Assembly: GCA_947498765.1 (NCBI GenBank)
Contig: CANMLG010000019.1
Coordinates: 1 to 64,000 of the forward strand
Direction of reading: 5' to 3'
Length of the DNA stretch: 64,000 nucleotides
Origin: an uncultured Aquimarina sp.
GTDB taxonomy: Bacteria; Bacteroidota; Bacteroidia; Flavobacteriales; Flavobacteriaceae
Below the pieces are notes generated by a model. It had not been told where the DNA came from. It did no database searches and saw nothing but the letters and a program-made list of their open reading frames with translations. The position numbers and the translations under genes were made by a program. This document shows positions 35,530-45,252 of this stretch, piece by piece; positions within the stretch are counted from its first letter, which is position 1, and each line of letters starts with the position of its first letter.

Positions 35530-36774
35530 AAACACTATTCGTTCTATTTTATCATAGGCATCATAATTTGAAATAATCGTTTTTTCGCCAGGAGATAATC
35601 CTTCTATTACTTCAAAATATTTAGAATTCTGTCTTCCTAATTTTATTTCCTTTTTAAAAGCTTCTGTTCCTTTTTTATTTAACACAAAAATGTTGCGCCC
35701 TCCTGTACTTTGAAAAAAACTTCCTCTGGGTAATAATACAGCTGTTTTAGATGCTCCTAATTGCAAACGCATCGTATAGTTTTGTCCAGCTCTAATGGTT
35801 TCAGGTTTTTTATCTTCAAAAACTAAATCAATTTTAAATCGTCCATTTCTTACCTCTGGATATACTTTTCGTACACGTAAGGGATATTTTTTATCTTTTC
35901 TTTCAATTGTTGCATTTAAATCACGTCGAACACGTTCAATGTAATGCTCGTCAACTTCAGCTTCTATTTTAAAATTAGACAAATCATTTATTTGCCCTAT
36001 TCGCTGCCCCTGCTGAATACGCTGTCCAATTTCGGCATCTAAAAAACCTAATTGTCCACTAAAAGGCGCTCTTACATTCAAGTGATCTAAACGCTCATAC
36101 ACCATTCCCAAAGTTTTTTTCATGCGTTGTAAATCATCATCTAAATCTTTCAAGGAGGTCCCTTTTAAAACAGCATCTTGTGTTACTTGTTCTGCTACTA
36201 AATTATGTCTTTTTTCAGCGGCTTCGTAATCTTCTTCAGCTACCAAGAAAAGTTCTTTTGCTATTAAACCTTCATCAAATAATACTTCTTGTTGCTTAAA
36301 ATTTCGCTCTTTTTTTTGTAATTCATACTTAGCACTAATCAGTTCTTTTCTTCCGTTAATTTCCCTACTATCGTAGGCTAATTTGGTGGATCGTAAATCA
36401 TTTTGTTTTAAAGCCAAATTATTTTCACTTACTAAAATTTGCTCATATAAATTTCTATTTTCTAATGTTAAAATAACATCTCCTTTTTTAACAAAGGCCC
36501 CTTCTTCAATATGCTTTCCTTTCACCCTTCCTCCTTCATACGCATCCATATAAATAGTTCTAATAGGTGACACATGCCCCGTAATAGTTATAAAATCTTG
36601 AAATTCACCATGGATAACCTCTCCAATTGACAATCGTTCCTTTTGCACGCTATAAGTACGCTTATAATCTGCTGAAAAGAGCTTCCAACATAAAAAGAGT
36701 AACGCAAAAACCGCTACTGCAATTAGTATATGTTTAGGACGAATCCCTTTCTTTTTTTCAATTTTTATATCCAT
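35524..36774 (-). CDS. HlyD/MacA-like periplasmic adaptor subunit
   Basis: A 416-residue membrane-fusion protein. One N-terminal transmembrane helix (HILIAVAVFALLFLCWKLF) follows a short basic cytoplasmic segment. A barrel-sandwich half-motif (GHVSPIRTIYMDAYEGGRVKG) then leads into a long helical hairpin (about residues 115-225), a second lipoyl half with VRAPFSGQLGFLDAEIGQRIQQG, and a beta-barrel domain. This protein joins the inner-membrane permeases to TolC. Its stop lies inside a 14-bp tandem repeat. It follows the TolC gene by 56 bp in the same operon. Confidence 0.9.
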   Translation of the reverse strand: MDIKIEKKKGIRPKHILIAVAVFALLFLCWKLFSADYKRTYSVQKERLSIGEVIHGEFQDFITITGHVSPIRTIYMDAYEGGRVKGKHIEEGAFVKKGDVILTLENRNLYEQILVSENNLALKQNDLRSTKLAYDSREINGRKELISAKYELQKKERNFKQQEVLFDEGLIAKELFLVAEEDYEAAEKRHNLVAEQVTQDAVLKGTSLKDLDDDLQRMKKTLGMVYERLDHLNVRAPFSGQLGFLDAEIGQRIQQGQRIGQINDLSNFKIEAEVDEHYIERVRRDLNATIERKDKKYPLRVRKVYPEVRNGRFKIDLVFEDKKPETIRAGQNYTMRLQLGASKTAVLLPRGSFFQSTGGRNIFVLNKKGTEAFKKEIKLGRQNSKYFEVIEGLSPGEKTIISNYDAYDKIERIVFK

Positions 36775-36830
36775 TATTATTGTTACTACTATTAATTATT
36801 TCCTTTAAAACCCTACTATACCCTACCTCA

Positions 36831-38159
36831 CTAAAATTGATTCAACTTACCTGTATATAAATCTATCATTTTTTGATTCATTTGTAATTGTTGTTGTATG
36901 CGTATGTTTTCTACTTTTGATTTAAATAATTCATTTTTTACTTGTAGCAAATCCAAAAGTGCTATTAAACCATGTTCAAATTTTTTCTCAGTTGTTTTAA
37001 ATGAAATTTGTAATGCTTTCTGCTTTTTTATACTCCAATTTAATTCCGCACTTAAAGCTTTAGCTTCTTGTTTTAATTGGGTTGTAAACTGAAATAATTG
37101 TTGCTCATTTTGTTTTATTTCTGTGTCTCTTAATTCTATATTCAAATGTTGTTGCTTAATTTTTGAGCGTGTATTCCATTGATTAAATACTGGTATTTGT
37201 AATGAAACTCCGATATATTGAGAAGCATTGTCTGTTATTTGTTTTTGAAACCCAATAGTCCTTCCCGTTACTGGATCAATATTTGTTTCAAAGTAACCTG
37301 TACTGTAACCTCCAAATACACTTAATGATGGAAAAAGTTCGCTTTTATTAGCGTATAATTGCTTTATTAAACCTTTTCTTGAGTAAAACAACTTTTTTAA
37401 CCTAGGAGATGCTTCTTTTGCCTTATCATACATATTTTCATCATCCTCTATTATTTTTTTGGACACTTCTTTTATATAAGGCTTATTAACAAGTAAAAAA
37501 GTACCCGCTTCAATATTCATTAATTGCTGTAGACTTAAATTTATTTTAGCAAAGGCATTCTGAGCTTTCACCTCATTTAAATACGCCGCTTGGACATCTG
37601 CATCTGCATCAAAAACAGCTGCTTGAGATTGCTGCCCTAAGTCAAATTTTTTATTTGTTACAGTAAATAGTTTTTCTGCTATAATCAAATCTTCCTTTGA
37701 TATCTTTACTAAATCTTGTGTATACAGTGCTTCAAAAAAAACAGGAAGCAACTGCTGTATTAAAGAAAATTTTTGTTCTTCCTCCTCTGCAATGGCAGAC
37801 AACTTATTCCATTTTGCTGCCCTAATTTGATGCTGCTTTAAAAAACCTTGAAACAAAACTAATGAGGCATCAATTGAGTAATTATTAGAAAAGAAATCTG
37901 TATTCGATATGGCATTCGTGTTGGGGTCAACTGAACGCCCATATCGTATACTATAATTTGTTCCTGCTCCTATACTAGGCAACAAATTACGATAACTTTG
38001 TTTTAGCCCTTCTCTTGCCAATTTTGTATTTATTTTATTGAATTGCCTATCAATATTAGTTTCCAAAGCTTGCTTTATGCATTGTTCTAATGTGTATGAT
38101 TTTTGACTATATAGTACACTTGATGTCATTAATAATGCGTATGCTACTCTTTTAAACAT
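36831..38159 (-). CDS. TolC-like outer membrane efflux protein
   Basis: A 442-residue outer-membrane channel with a signal peptide (MFKRVAYALLMTSSVLYSQ) and two TolC/OEP repeats, each with long amphipathic coiled-coil helices: YTLEQCIKQALETNIDRQFNKI begins the first, and the second ends with LLDLLQVKNELFKSKVENI. It is the first gene of a minus-strand cluster that includes adaptor, ATPase, two permeases and two GIN-domain proteins. In Bacteroidota such sets are often induced by envelope stress. No regulator gene is adjacent. Confidence 0.9.
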   Translation of the reverse strand: MFKRVAYALLMTSSVLYSQKSYTLEQCIKQALETNIDRQFNKINTKLAREGLKQSYRNLLPSIGAGTNYSIRYGRSVDPNTNAISNTDFFSNNYSIDASLVLFQGFLKQHQIRAAKWNKLSAIAEEEEQKFSLIQQLLPVFFEALYTQDLVKISKEDLIIAEKLFTVTNKKFDLGQQSQAAVFDADADVQAAYLNEVKAQNAFAKINLSLQQLMNIEAGTFLLVNKPYIKEVSKKIIEDDENMYDKAKEASPRLKKLFYSRKGLIKQLYANKSELFPSLSVFGGYSTGYFETNIDPVTGRTIGFQKQITDNASQYIGVSLQIPVFNQWNTRSKIKQQHLNIELRDTEIKQNEQQLFQFTTQLKQEAKALSAELNWSIKKQKALQISFKTTEKKFEHGLIALLDLLQVKNELFKSKVENIRIQQQLQMNQKMIDLYTGKLNQF

Positions 38160-38463
38160 TTATTTATCATTAGCTAGTAACCAACTAAAATAACTAGTGG
38201 TTCAAATTCAAATTGTTTATAGCTATGCTCGTGCCAAAAATTAAAACTCCTATAAATAAAGGGCTCTCAAGCTTTTATTACTATTTCAAAAAATAAAAGT
38301 GTAAAATATATTAACAGCCATATGTAAAATATATTGACAACCAATTACTAAGCTGATAGTAAATACATCAATTTACAGTCTTCTGAAAAAAGTTTGAGTC
38401 TATTCCTTTTTTAAAAGACTAGGTTTATCTTTACCTTTTTTATTGGCCAACTATACTCAGTTT
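38160..38463. other. Divergent promoter region with a 23-bp tandem repeat
   Basis: A 304-bp gap separates the TolC and three-module protein genes. GTAAAATATATT-A-ACA-G-CC at 38301-38319 is repeated with two changes at 38324-38342, a period of 23 bp (about two helical turns). This is a candidate regulator binding array for either divergent transcript. No gene is seen. Confidence 0.5.
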
Positions 38464-40017
38464 ATGAAACGCACTTATTTCCCCGTAAAGCAATTTTTAT
38501 ATATTTCACTTGTAACCATTAGTATTCAAATAATTAATGCTCAAAAAACTCTAAATATTCCCGAATTAAAGACTCAAAAAACGATCACCAAATTAGACTT
38601 TCTATCCATCGAAATGCCTGATGAAAATGAAGATGATATGGGATTTAGCGGGGTACATTATAATTTAAAATTTAAAGATTTTTATACAGGGTTAGGTATT
38701 TATGGAGCTGTAAGTGGTATCAGAGGCGGTTTTTTTACCTTAGGTATTAATGCTGGTATTCAAAAACAGTTAACATCGCATCTGTTTATAGATACAGGAT
38801 TCCATTTTGGAGGCGGAGGTGGTGCCGCTGCACCTGATGGTGGCGGTGCTTTTATTTTACCTCATGCTAGTTTAGGCTATCAATTCAATAAATTTTCTGT
38901 TACAGGAGGTTATAGCTATGTTAATTTTTTTGATAATGGTGATATTAAAAGTGATCAGTTTTACGTAAGTGTTCAAATACCTATTTCATTTGATTATTCT
39001 AATTATCTACATGCCGAAAAAAAATATACTACTAAGGATCTAAAGGGATCTTTTTGGGAAAAAATATCAAACCGAATCTCGGTAATGGCTCATTTAAATA
39101 ATTTATCCCCAATGGGCGATTCTGTTAATAGTTCAGGGGTAACTCTAAATAATAAAACAATCCGTCTTTCGGGTGTTGAAATCAACTCATACCTCACAAA
39201 AAATTGGTTTTGGCTTTTTAAAACAGATGGTGCTTATAGTGGCATTCCTGCAGGCTATATGGATGTATTTTTAGGCGGAGGCTATCATTTTTCAATGAAT
39301 AAAAACAGAACTAATATTTTAGCAAAATTTGCTATTGGAGCTGGCGGTGGTGGCGGTGTTGACTCCCAAGGTGGTGCTTTACTATATCCAGATCTATCTA
39401 TTGAACAAAAGATATACGAAGATTTTTATGTATCAATAAATAAAGGCTTCATGTTATCTCCTAATCAACATTTTAATGCTTCCACTCTAGGATTTGGACT
39501 TAAATATTATGTTCATACAGAAGGGTCACTTGCTGAACATAATACGTTAAATAACACAAAATTTAAAGGTATTAACATTAACATAAAACAGGATGTATAT
39601 ACTAATGCTAAAAGAGTAACTAATCCTACCGAAGATTTGTATCAAATTTCATTACAAGTAGATCTTTTCTTAAAAAAACACATCTATGCTACAGGCCAAA
39701 CTTCCTTTGCTAATTTTGGAAATGCTGGTGCGTACGCTGAGGGTATTTTAGGAGTTGGTATACAATCTGCACCAATTATCTCAAAAAAAATCAGCCTTTT
39801 TACTCAATTTTTAGCTGGTGCTGCCGGTGGTGGTAACATAAGTACTGGACAAGGTCTAATTATAAAACCTAGTGCAGGCTGTTATATCCATTTAACTGAC
39901 GAATTAAGTTTACGCGCTGCGGTAGGTTATGTAAAAGCAAGTGGCGGGGAACTTAATAGCACCGCATTCAATTTCGGGTTAAGCTATCGCTTTTCATTAT
40001 TAACAGCAAAAAAATAA
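38464..40017 (+). CDS. Secreted three-module glycine-rich protein, possible outer-membrane beta-barrel
   Basis: Starting at ATG 38464 (the frame is also open from a TTG at 38443), the 517-residue protein has a signal peptide ending INAQ. I do not recognise it. It contains three related modules: a strand ending in a glycine run, then a GGA or G-x-G turn, a P-x-x-x-L strand, and further amphipathic strands. They are centred on FHFGGGGGAAAPDGGGAFILP, FAIGAGGGGGVDSQGGALLYP and FLAGAAGGGNISTGQGLIIKP. The alternating pattern and the final FGLSYRFSL strand with a C-terminal aromatic suggest an outer-membrane barrel. The signal and module repeats are seen; barrel topology is inferred. Confidence 0.7.
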   Translation: MKRTYFPVKQFLYISLVTISIQIINAQKTLNIPELKTQKTITKLDFLSIEMPDENEDDMGFSGVHYNLKFKDFYTGLGIYGAVSGIRGGFFTLGINAGIQKQLTSHLFIDTGFHFGGGGGAAAPDGGGAFILPHASLGYQFNKFSVTGGYSYVNFFDNGDIKSDQFYVSVQIPISFDYSNYLHAEKKYTTKDLKGSFWEKISNRISVMAHLNNLSPMGDSVNSSGVTLNNKTIRLSGVEINSYLTKNWFWLFKTDGAYSGIPAGYMDVFLGGGYHFSMNKNRTNILAKFAIGAGGGGGVDSQGGALLYPDLSIEQKIYEDFYVSINKGFMLSPNQHFNASTLGFGLKYYVHTEGSLAEHNTLNNTKFKGININIKQDVYTNAKRVTNPTEDLYQISLQVDLFLKKHIYATGQTSFANFGNAGAYAEGILGVGIQSAPIISKKISLFTQFLAGAAGGGNISTGQGLIIKPSAGCYIHLTDELSLRAAVGYVKASGGELNSTAFNFGLSYRFSLLTAKK

Positions 40018-40276
40018 TTTTCAACAATATTCATTAAAAATATCTAGAACTATAATCACTAAAATTTCTTTATTCAAATTATCGATTCAATTGATAATTT
40101 CAAAAAACAATGTCATAAAACTAGCAATACTTATATATAACAAATAAAACAATAAAAATACCATTTAAAATACTTAAAAATGGCATTTTCATCTAAGTAT
40201 AACTACTATAATGTAACTTTTAAAATTAAGGATTAATACGTATTTTCGTGCCTCAACAATCAAATATTTATACAGT

Positions 40277-41668
40277 ATGAGCGCATATGATGTTATTGTG
40301 TTAGGAAGTGGTCCTGGTGGTTATGTTACTGCTATTAGAGCTTCGCAACTAGGTTTAAAAACTGCAATAGTAGAAAAAGAAAGCCTTGGAGGTGTTTGTT
40401 TAAATTGGGGATGTATTCCAACCAAAGCATTATTAAAAAGTGCTCAAGTATTTGATTACCTAAAACATGCTAGTGATTACGGGTTAACTGTTTCTGAATT
40501 TGATAAAGATTTTGGAGCTGTTGTTAAACGTAGCCGAAATGTAGCTGGTACCATGAGTAAAGGAGTTCAGTTTTTAATGAAAAAAAACAAAATTGATGTA
40601 ATCAATGGTTTTGGAAAATTAAAAGCAGCTGGAACATTAACAGTTACTGATGATAAAGGTACTGCTACAGATTACACAGCTAAAAACATTATTATTGCTA
40701 CAGGTGCGCGTTCACGTGAGTTACCAAACTTACCTCAAGATGGTGAAAAAGTAATTGGTTATCGCCAAGCAATGACTTTAAAAAAGCAACCAAAAAAGAT
40801 GATCGTTGTTGGATCTGGTGCTATTGGTGTCGAGTTTGCTCACTTTTACAATTCAATGGGAACAGAAGTTACTATTGTTGAATTTTTACCTAATTTGGTC
40901 CCTGTTGAGGATATTGATATTTCAAAACAATTTGAAAAAAGCTTCAAAAAAGCAGGCGTTAAGGTAATGACTAACTCTGCTGTTGAAAGTGTTGACACTT
41001 CTGGAAAAGGCGTTGTGGCTACAGTAAAAACAGCCAAAGGAATAGAAACTATTGAAGCTGATATAGTACTTTCTGCTGTAGGAATTAAAACCAATATTGA
41101 AAATATTGGCTTAGAAGATCTTGGTATTGCTACCGATAGAGATAAAATTCTGGTAAACGAATGGTACCAAACTAACATTCCTGGTATTTATGCTATTGGA
41201 GATGTAGTTCCAGGACCTGCTTTAGCCCATGTTGCTTCTGCTGAAGGAATTACTTGTGTAGAAAAAATAGCTGGAGTACATACACCACCTGTTGATTATT
41301 CAAATATTCCTGGTTGTACTTACGCTACACCTGAAATAGCTAGTGTTGGTTTGACTGAAGCTAAAGCTAAAGAACAAGGTTACGATATAAAAATTGGAAA
41401 ATTCCCATTTACAGCTTCTGGTAAAGCACAAGCTGGTGGTACTCCTGATGGTTTTGTAAAAGTAATTTTTGATGCTAAATATGGAGAATGGTTAGGATGT
41501 CATATGATTGGTGCCGGTGTAACTGATATGATTGCCGAAGCTGTTGTTGCTCGTAAATTAGAAACTACTGGTCATGAAATTTTAAAAGCTATTCACCCTC
41601 ACCCAACCATGAGTGAAGCTGTTATGGAAGCTGTAGCTGATGCATATGATGAAGTAATTCATTTATAA
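40277..41668 (+). CDS. lpdA: Dihydrolipoyl dehydrogenase
   Basis: The E3 flavoprotein of 2-oxoacid dehydrogenase complexes, which reoxidises dihydrolipoamide with NAD. The 463-residue protein has the FAD site GSGPGGY (11-16), the redox disulfide CLNWGC (Cys41/Cys46), the NAD-binding GSGAIGVEFAHFY, the AIGDV motif of FAD contact, and the C-terminal HPHPTMSEAVMEA with the catalytic His-Glu pair. Length is normal. It stands alone with a strong terminator and no E1/E2 genes beside it, which is typical where one E3 serves several complexes. Confidence 0.96.
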   Translation: MSAYDVIVLGSGPGGYVTAIRASQLGLKTAIVEKESLGGVCLNWGCIPTKALLKSAQVFDYLKHASDYGLTVSEFDKDFGAVVKRSRNVAGTMSKGVQFLMKKNKIDVINGFGKLKAAGTLTVTDDKGTATDYTAKNIIIATGARSRELPNLPQDGEKVIGYRQAMTLKKQPKKMIVVGSGAIGVEFAHFYNSMGTEVTIVEFLPNLVPVEDIDISKQFEKSFKKAGVKVMTNSAVESVDTSGKGVVATVKTAKGIETIEADIVLSAVGIKTNIENIGLEDLGIATDRDKILVNEWYQTNIPGIYAIGDVVPGPALAHVASAEGITCVEKIAGVHTPPVDYSNIPGCTYATPEIASVGLTEAKAKEQGYDIKIGKFPFTASGKAQAGGTPDGFVKVIFDAKYGEWLGCHMIGAGVTDMIAEAVVARKLETTGHEILKAIHPHPTMSEAVMEAVADAYDEVIHL

Positions 41669-41717
41669 AAGTTAAAATATATTCAAAAATTTAAGCCTTT
41701 TTTAAAAGTGCTAATGT

Positions 41718-41751
41718 AAAATCCGAGTGATAAATTTATCACTCGGATTTT
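41718..41751. terminator. lpdA terminator
   Basis: A perfect 34-bp palindrome: AAAATCCGAGTGATAAA is followed by its reverse complement, ending in a T-run. It lies about 50 bp after the lpdA stop. Confidence 0.85.
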
Positions 41752-42371
41752 ATTTTTGAATAGTTAATACCTAAAAATAAAGATCCTCGATGCTAGGATA
41801 CGAGATATTTATTCGATTTCTAATTCCCTTTATGATAACCATAGTAAAAGAATCTATGAAAAGAATTAAGATGCTTTTTAGTCTCAAAGGTCAGGTAGAT
41901 TAATGTTTTTAACACTAATATTATCAAAGTGATAAGTTTTTCTGTGATCTTCATTTAGGTTTTACTCGTATTATACAATTCACAAAAAACACTTCACATA
42001 TATCTCGTTTCTTTTTTACAATTCATGCATTAAAAAAATGAAACAATAACTAAAGCTATTTTTTATTTTTTTGTCTTTGACTAGCAAAAAAAATTCAACA
42101 TATTTTTATGAAATAATTATCATAAAATCGTACTATAAAATTGTTTGTCGGATTTATGTGAATTGTCAAGTAAATAGAAATAGATACACTTGAAAAAGCA
42201 TTGGCTTTATCTTGGTTAACTTAAATGTCCTCAAAAAATCAAAGTACTTGGTGTAAATGGTATTTATACTACAAAAGTTTGAGCATACATCTGTCCTATT
42301 CGACTATTGTATTTTAGCTCTAATTATTTTTTCCTCTGGTTATGCCTATTTAATTTGTATCAAATAGGACT
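41752..42371. other. 620-bp AT-rich intergenic region
   Basis: Apart from a possible 44-residue minus-strand gene at 41820-41954, I see no coding sequence, RNA or clear repeat. The region lies downstream of both the lpdA terminator and the agarase-like gene, so it receives two converging transcript ends. Confidence 0.4.
41820..41954 (-). CDS. Possible small single-span membrane protein
   Basis: A 44-codon frame starting at ATG 41954: a short basic start MKITEKLI, a hydrophobic segment TLIILVLKTLIYLTF and a basic/aromatic tail HRFFYYGYHKGN. Small single-span proteins with this layout are frequent in flavobacteria. I do not recognise a family and there is no comparative evidence, so this is only a candidate gene. 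Confidence 0.3.
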   Translation of the reverse strand: MKITEKLITLIILVLKTLIYLTFETKKHLNSFHRFFYYGYHKGN

Positions 42372-44696
42372 TTATTTATTCAAAAATCTTCTTTGATATA
42401 AATTTTTATTGATTTTTTTTGCAGCATTTACCATATCTACATAGGGTACATCTGTATTTCTTACAAAACCAACATTGTAATTTTCTCCATCATACGCCCT
42501 ACCCGAAACTGGAGAATCGATATACTGAAACCAATGTGCTCCTACAAAATATTTATTATCTATAACTGTTTCCATATACTTAGCATACATTCTAGCTCTA
42601 TCCTTTAAACTTGATGCCATAACCAGACCCGCGTTAAATGTATCTGGCCCTACTACTCCCGAATGAAATTCCCCGATAATACTTGGCATATCAATACTAT
42701 CTAAAAAGTCCCAATGCTTACTTCCTATAGTTTCTTCATAATAATTATAGCTTATAACATCCACATGTTTTTTGGCTGCTCTTACTACTTCTTGATTCAT
42801 TCCCCAAGCCGCAAACCTGCATCCCATATATAAATGATTAGGCATATATTTTTCTAAAGCCTTTTCTGTTATTTCAAAATACCTACTAGCAAAAAATTCA
42901 AGTAATTCCGAAAAATCCTTTTCTACTGTTTTATTAAAATCTTCTTGTTTTTTTAAATCTATCCCGGTATCAAATGCTGTCCAACTTTCAATAGCTGTAT
43001 CCCATGCTTCATTTAATGCTGCTATTGTTTTATATTTTTTCTTAAGCTCTCCCGTAAATTGTTGCTTGGTAGGACTTTTTTCTGCTTCCAATTTCAAAGC
43101 TTCTAACACAATACCATATTGTCCTTTTAATGAACCTGGTAATCCCCAAGTTTTTTCATTATCAATAAACACGCCAATACACCATGGATTATTTTTAACC
43201 TCGTCTGCTATATTTTTAACAGTAATATCAGCTCGCTTTTCAAATTCTATATCAAAAACATCCGGTACTACTCCTCCCCAATATCCAGAGGGAACGGTTT
43301 TAAAATCTCCAATTATCCATCCATTAGCAAAATAAGGCATTCTATTTTTATGATAAAATTCAATGCCTGTCCAATTTCCAAATGAAGTAAATCCCCAATT
43401 TAAAAATCGATTTAAAGTAACCTCTTCCCATTTTGACAAATATGCACCTGGAGTTTCTTCGCCATACTTACGTTCTAGATTTGCTTGGTAATGACTAAAG
43501 GTTTCACCTTGTTTAAAAGGACTTAAATAATGTTCCTTTCTATAACTATAATGATTTGCTAACGGACTATCATATGTAGGTAAATCCATAAACATATGAT
43601 ATCGCTCAGGATGAGCTACAAATGACGTACCGGTTATTGACTCATCTAAAGCAATCATCCCTTTTGAATCCTCAGGTGTTACGCCATTTACTTCATCTTT
43701 TCTAACCTCATCGTTTTTAAAATCCCTTCCTGTAAAGGTTGTGGTATTTGACATTCTAACATTAGCTATACCTGTAGAAAAAAACAAATAACCTTCGGGG
43801 TCGACTAATGTGTATTTGCCATCTATTTTTGCCACTCTAAAATAACCCGTGCCATTTTGTTTTGGTCCATCGAGCCAACCACCAAACTTACTCCTTCCCT
43901 TCATTTTCCCCTCTTTAGCCAAGGCATTTAATTCATTTTTAGCTAGTTTTTTTAAAGCCTCGTCTGAATGAATTTTATAATCATAATCCTCTTTTGAAGG
44001 CTGACCATATTTATCTATAATATGTATTAAATAATCTTCTGGTATAACTGGGTTTTCTACTAAGCGTACATTATCAATAACAATAGTTTTGTTGACAACT
44101 GGATGCAAAATAGTAAAATGAATTTCTTCGATTTTTGAAATTTCAAAAGGCTGTTTCCCTCCCAAATATTTCATGTGTATTGCTTCGGTTTTCCATGGTG
44201 AAGGGTCATCCTTAAAACCAATATTTTTTTTAATATACCGCCCTGCTAATTCAAAAAAACAAGTTTCGGTTGCTCCACTAGCAATAGCTGCCGATTTTCT
44301 TACTTCGTTACCTCCACCTTTCAACGTTACAAAAATTTGTGTCGAATATTCTTTTGTAGTGTTAGTTACATCAAAAACCAAGCTATAATTTTTGAATTGT
44401 TTTGTACTTACTGGTTTTATTAACTTTATTACTACACCACTTTTTTCTTCTCTCTCACTTACATTTATTTCTAATGCCTTTTTACCCAAAGTAACCCCAT
44501 GTTTTGTAGTCACACTAGACTTTGCTTCTCCAAGTGTTTCTACTGAATTATATAGTGCATTATCCTCAAAATTCAATAACAAAAGTTGATGCTTTCCTGC
44601 CCATAAATCAGTTCCTTTATTATTCCTTTTTTTTTGTCCATAACTAGAAACTGCTATTAGAAATATTATAATTTTTAGCATAAAATTAATCTTCAT
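42372..44696 (-). CDS. GH50-like beta-agarase / related exo-beta-galactosidase
   Basis: A 774-residue secreted glycoside hydrolase with a signal peptide ending SSYG. A beta-sandwich carbohydrate-binding-like domain covers roughly residues 35-215. A (beta/alpha)8 domain follows, with the GH50-style entry (IIDKYGQ, GGWLDGPKQNGTGYFRV, GKYTLVDPEGYLFFSTGI), acid/base Glu514 in FIDNEKTWG and nucleophile Glu676 in IIGEFHSG. The closing pattern HWFQYIDSPVSGRAYDGENYNVGFV is also typical. GH50 enzymes cleave agarose or neoagaro-oligosaccharides. A related agar-like galactan remains possible. There are no SusCD or sulfatase genes nearby. Confidence 0.82.
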   Translation of the reverse strand: MKINFMLKIIIFLIAVSSYGQKKRNNKGTDLWAGKHQLLLLNFEDNALYNSVETLGEAKSSVTTKHGVTLGKKALEINVSEREEKSGVVIKLIKPVSTKQFKNYSLVFDVTNTTKEYSTQIFVTLKGGGNEVRKSAAIASGATETCFFELAGRYIKKNIGFKDDPSPWKTEAIHMKYLGGKQPFEISKIEEIHFTILHPVVNKTIVIDNVRLVENPVIPEDYLIHIIDKYGQPSKEDYDYKIHSDEALKKLAKNELNALAKEGKMKGRSKFGGWLDGPKQNGTGYFRVAKIDGKYTLVDPEGYLFFSTGIANVRMSNTTTFTGRDFKNDEVRKDEVNGVTPEDSKGMIALDESITGTSFVAHPERYHMFMDLPTYDSPLANHYSYRKEHYLSPFKQGETFSHYQANLERKYGEETPGAYLSKWEEVTLNRFLNWGFTSFGNWTGIEFYHKNRMPYFANGWIIGDFKTVPSGYWGGVVPDVFDIEFEKRADITVKNIADEVKNNPWCIGVFIDNEKTWGLPGSLKGQYGIVLEALKLEAEKSPTKQQFTGELKKKYKTIAALNEAWDTAIESWTAFDTGIDLKKQEDFNKTVEKDFSELLEFFASRYFEITEKALEKYMPNHLYMGCRFAAWGMNQEVVRAAKKHVDVISYNYYEETIGSKHWDFLDSIDMPSIIGEFHSGVVGPDTFNAGLVMASSLKDRARMYAKYMETVIDNKYFVGAHWFQYIDSPVSGRAYDGENYNVGFVRNTDVPYVDMVNAAKKINKNLYQRRFLNK

Positions 44697-44749
44697 TCGT
44701 TAATAGTTTATTGTATTTAACAAAATCCCAATTTAGTATTATACCATTA

Positions 44750-44801
44750 AAGTAAAAAGACTTAATTATCGAAAAATTTTCGACAATTAAGTCTTTTACT
44801 T
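44750..44801. terminator. Long hairpin between the agarase-like gene and the small secreted protein gene
   Basis: AAGTAAAAAGACTTAATT... pairs with ...AATTAAGTCTTTTACTT over about 22 positions with few mismatches. It stands 28 bp after the stop of the minus-strand gene at 44830 and 54 bp before the agarase-like start, so it probably ends the former transcript. Confidence 0.7.
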
Positions 44802-44829
44802 CTTAAAACAAGAAACTAAATAGGTCTAG

Positions 44830-45252
44830 TTAACGTACAGTAACATTCGGAAATTCTGACCTACCCGTAGCCTGCTCCCATGAACTTCCAATAGGTCTTA
44901 TTTGTAACTTCAAACTATATCCATAGCCTTTTACAAGGGTTTCACTCATATTCAAATCAATATAAGTCATATTATCTCCTCTTTTTACTATTTTTTTAGC
45001 AGCACTAATAAAGTCTTCTCCTTTCCATACCTCAACAACAATTTCTCTAGATTTTTTGGCTACATATGATACCATAAAAGTGTAATTTTTTTTAGAAGGA
45101 ATTATAGATAAATCATTGACAAAATTTACTTTTTCAATTGCTTTTACTTTTTCAATAACATTAATTTCTGTCATTTTAGCCGACCAAGAAGTCAAAAATA
45201 GTACAAAGATTGATGCTGTTAAAACTTTAAAAAAAGTAGATTTAAATTTCAT
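44830..45252 (-). CDS. Hypothetical secreted protein
   Basis: A 140-residue protein with a signal peptide (MKFKSTFFKVLTASIFVLFLTSWSA). The mature part is one beta-rich domain: IIPSKKNYTFMVSYVAKKSREIVVEVWK, KGYGYSLKLQIRPIGSSWEQA, which looks like an immunoglobulin-like beta-sandwich. I do not recognise a family. Both an FRVxV-like surface role and a carbohydrate-binding role are possible. It lies just upstream of the agarase-like gene on the same strand but is separated by a terminator hairpin, so a functional link is weak. Confidence 0.55.
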   Translation of the reverse strand: MKFKSTFFKVLTASIFVLFLTSWSAKMTEINVIEKVKAIEKVNFVNDLSIIPSKKNYTFMVSYVAKKSREIVVEVWKGEDFISAAKKIVKRGDNMTYIDLNMSETLVKGYGYSLKLQIRPIGSSWEQATGRSEFPNVTVR

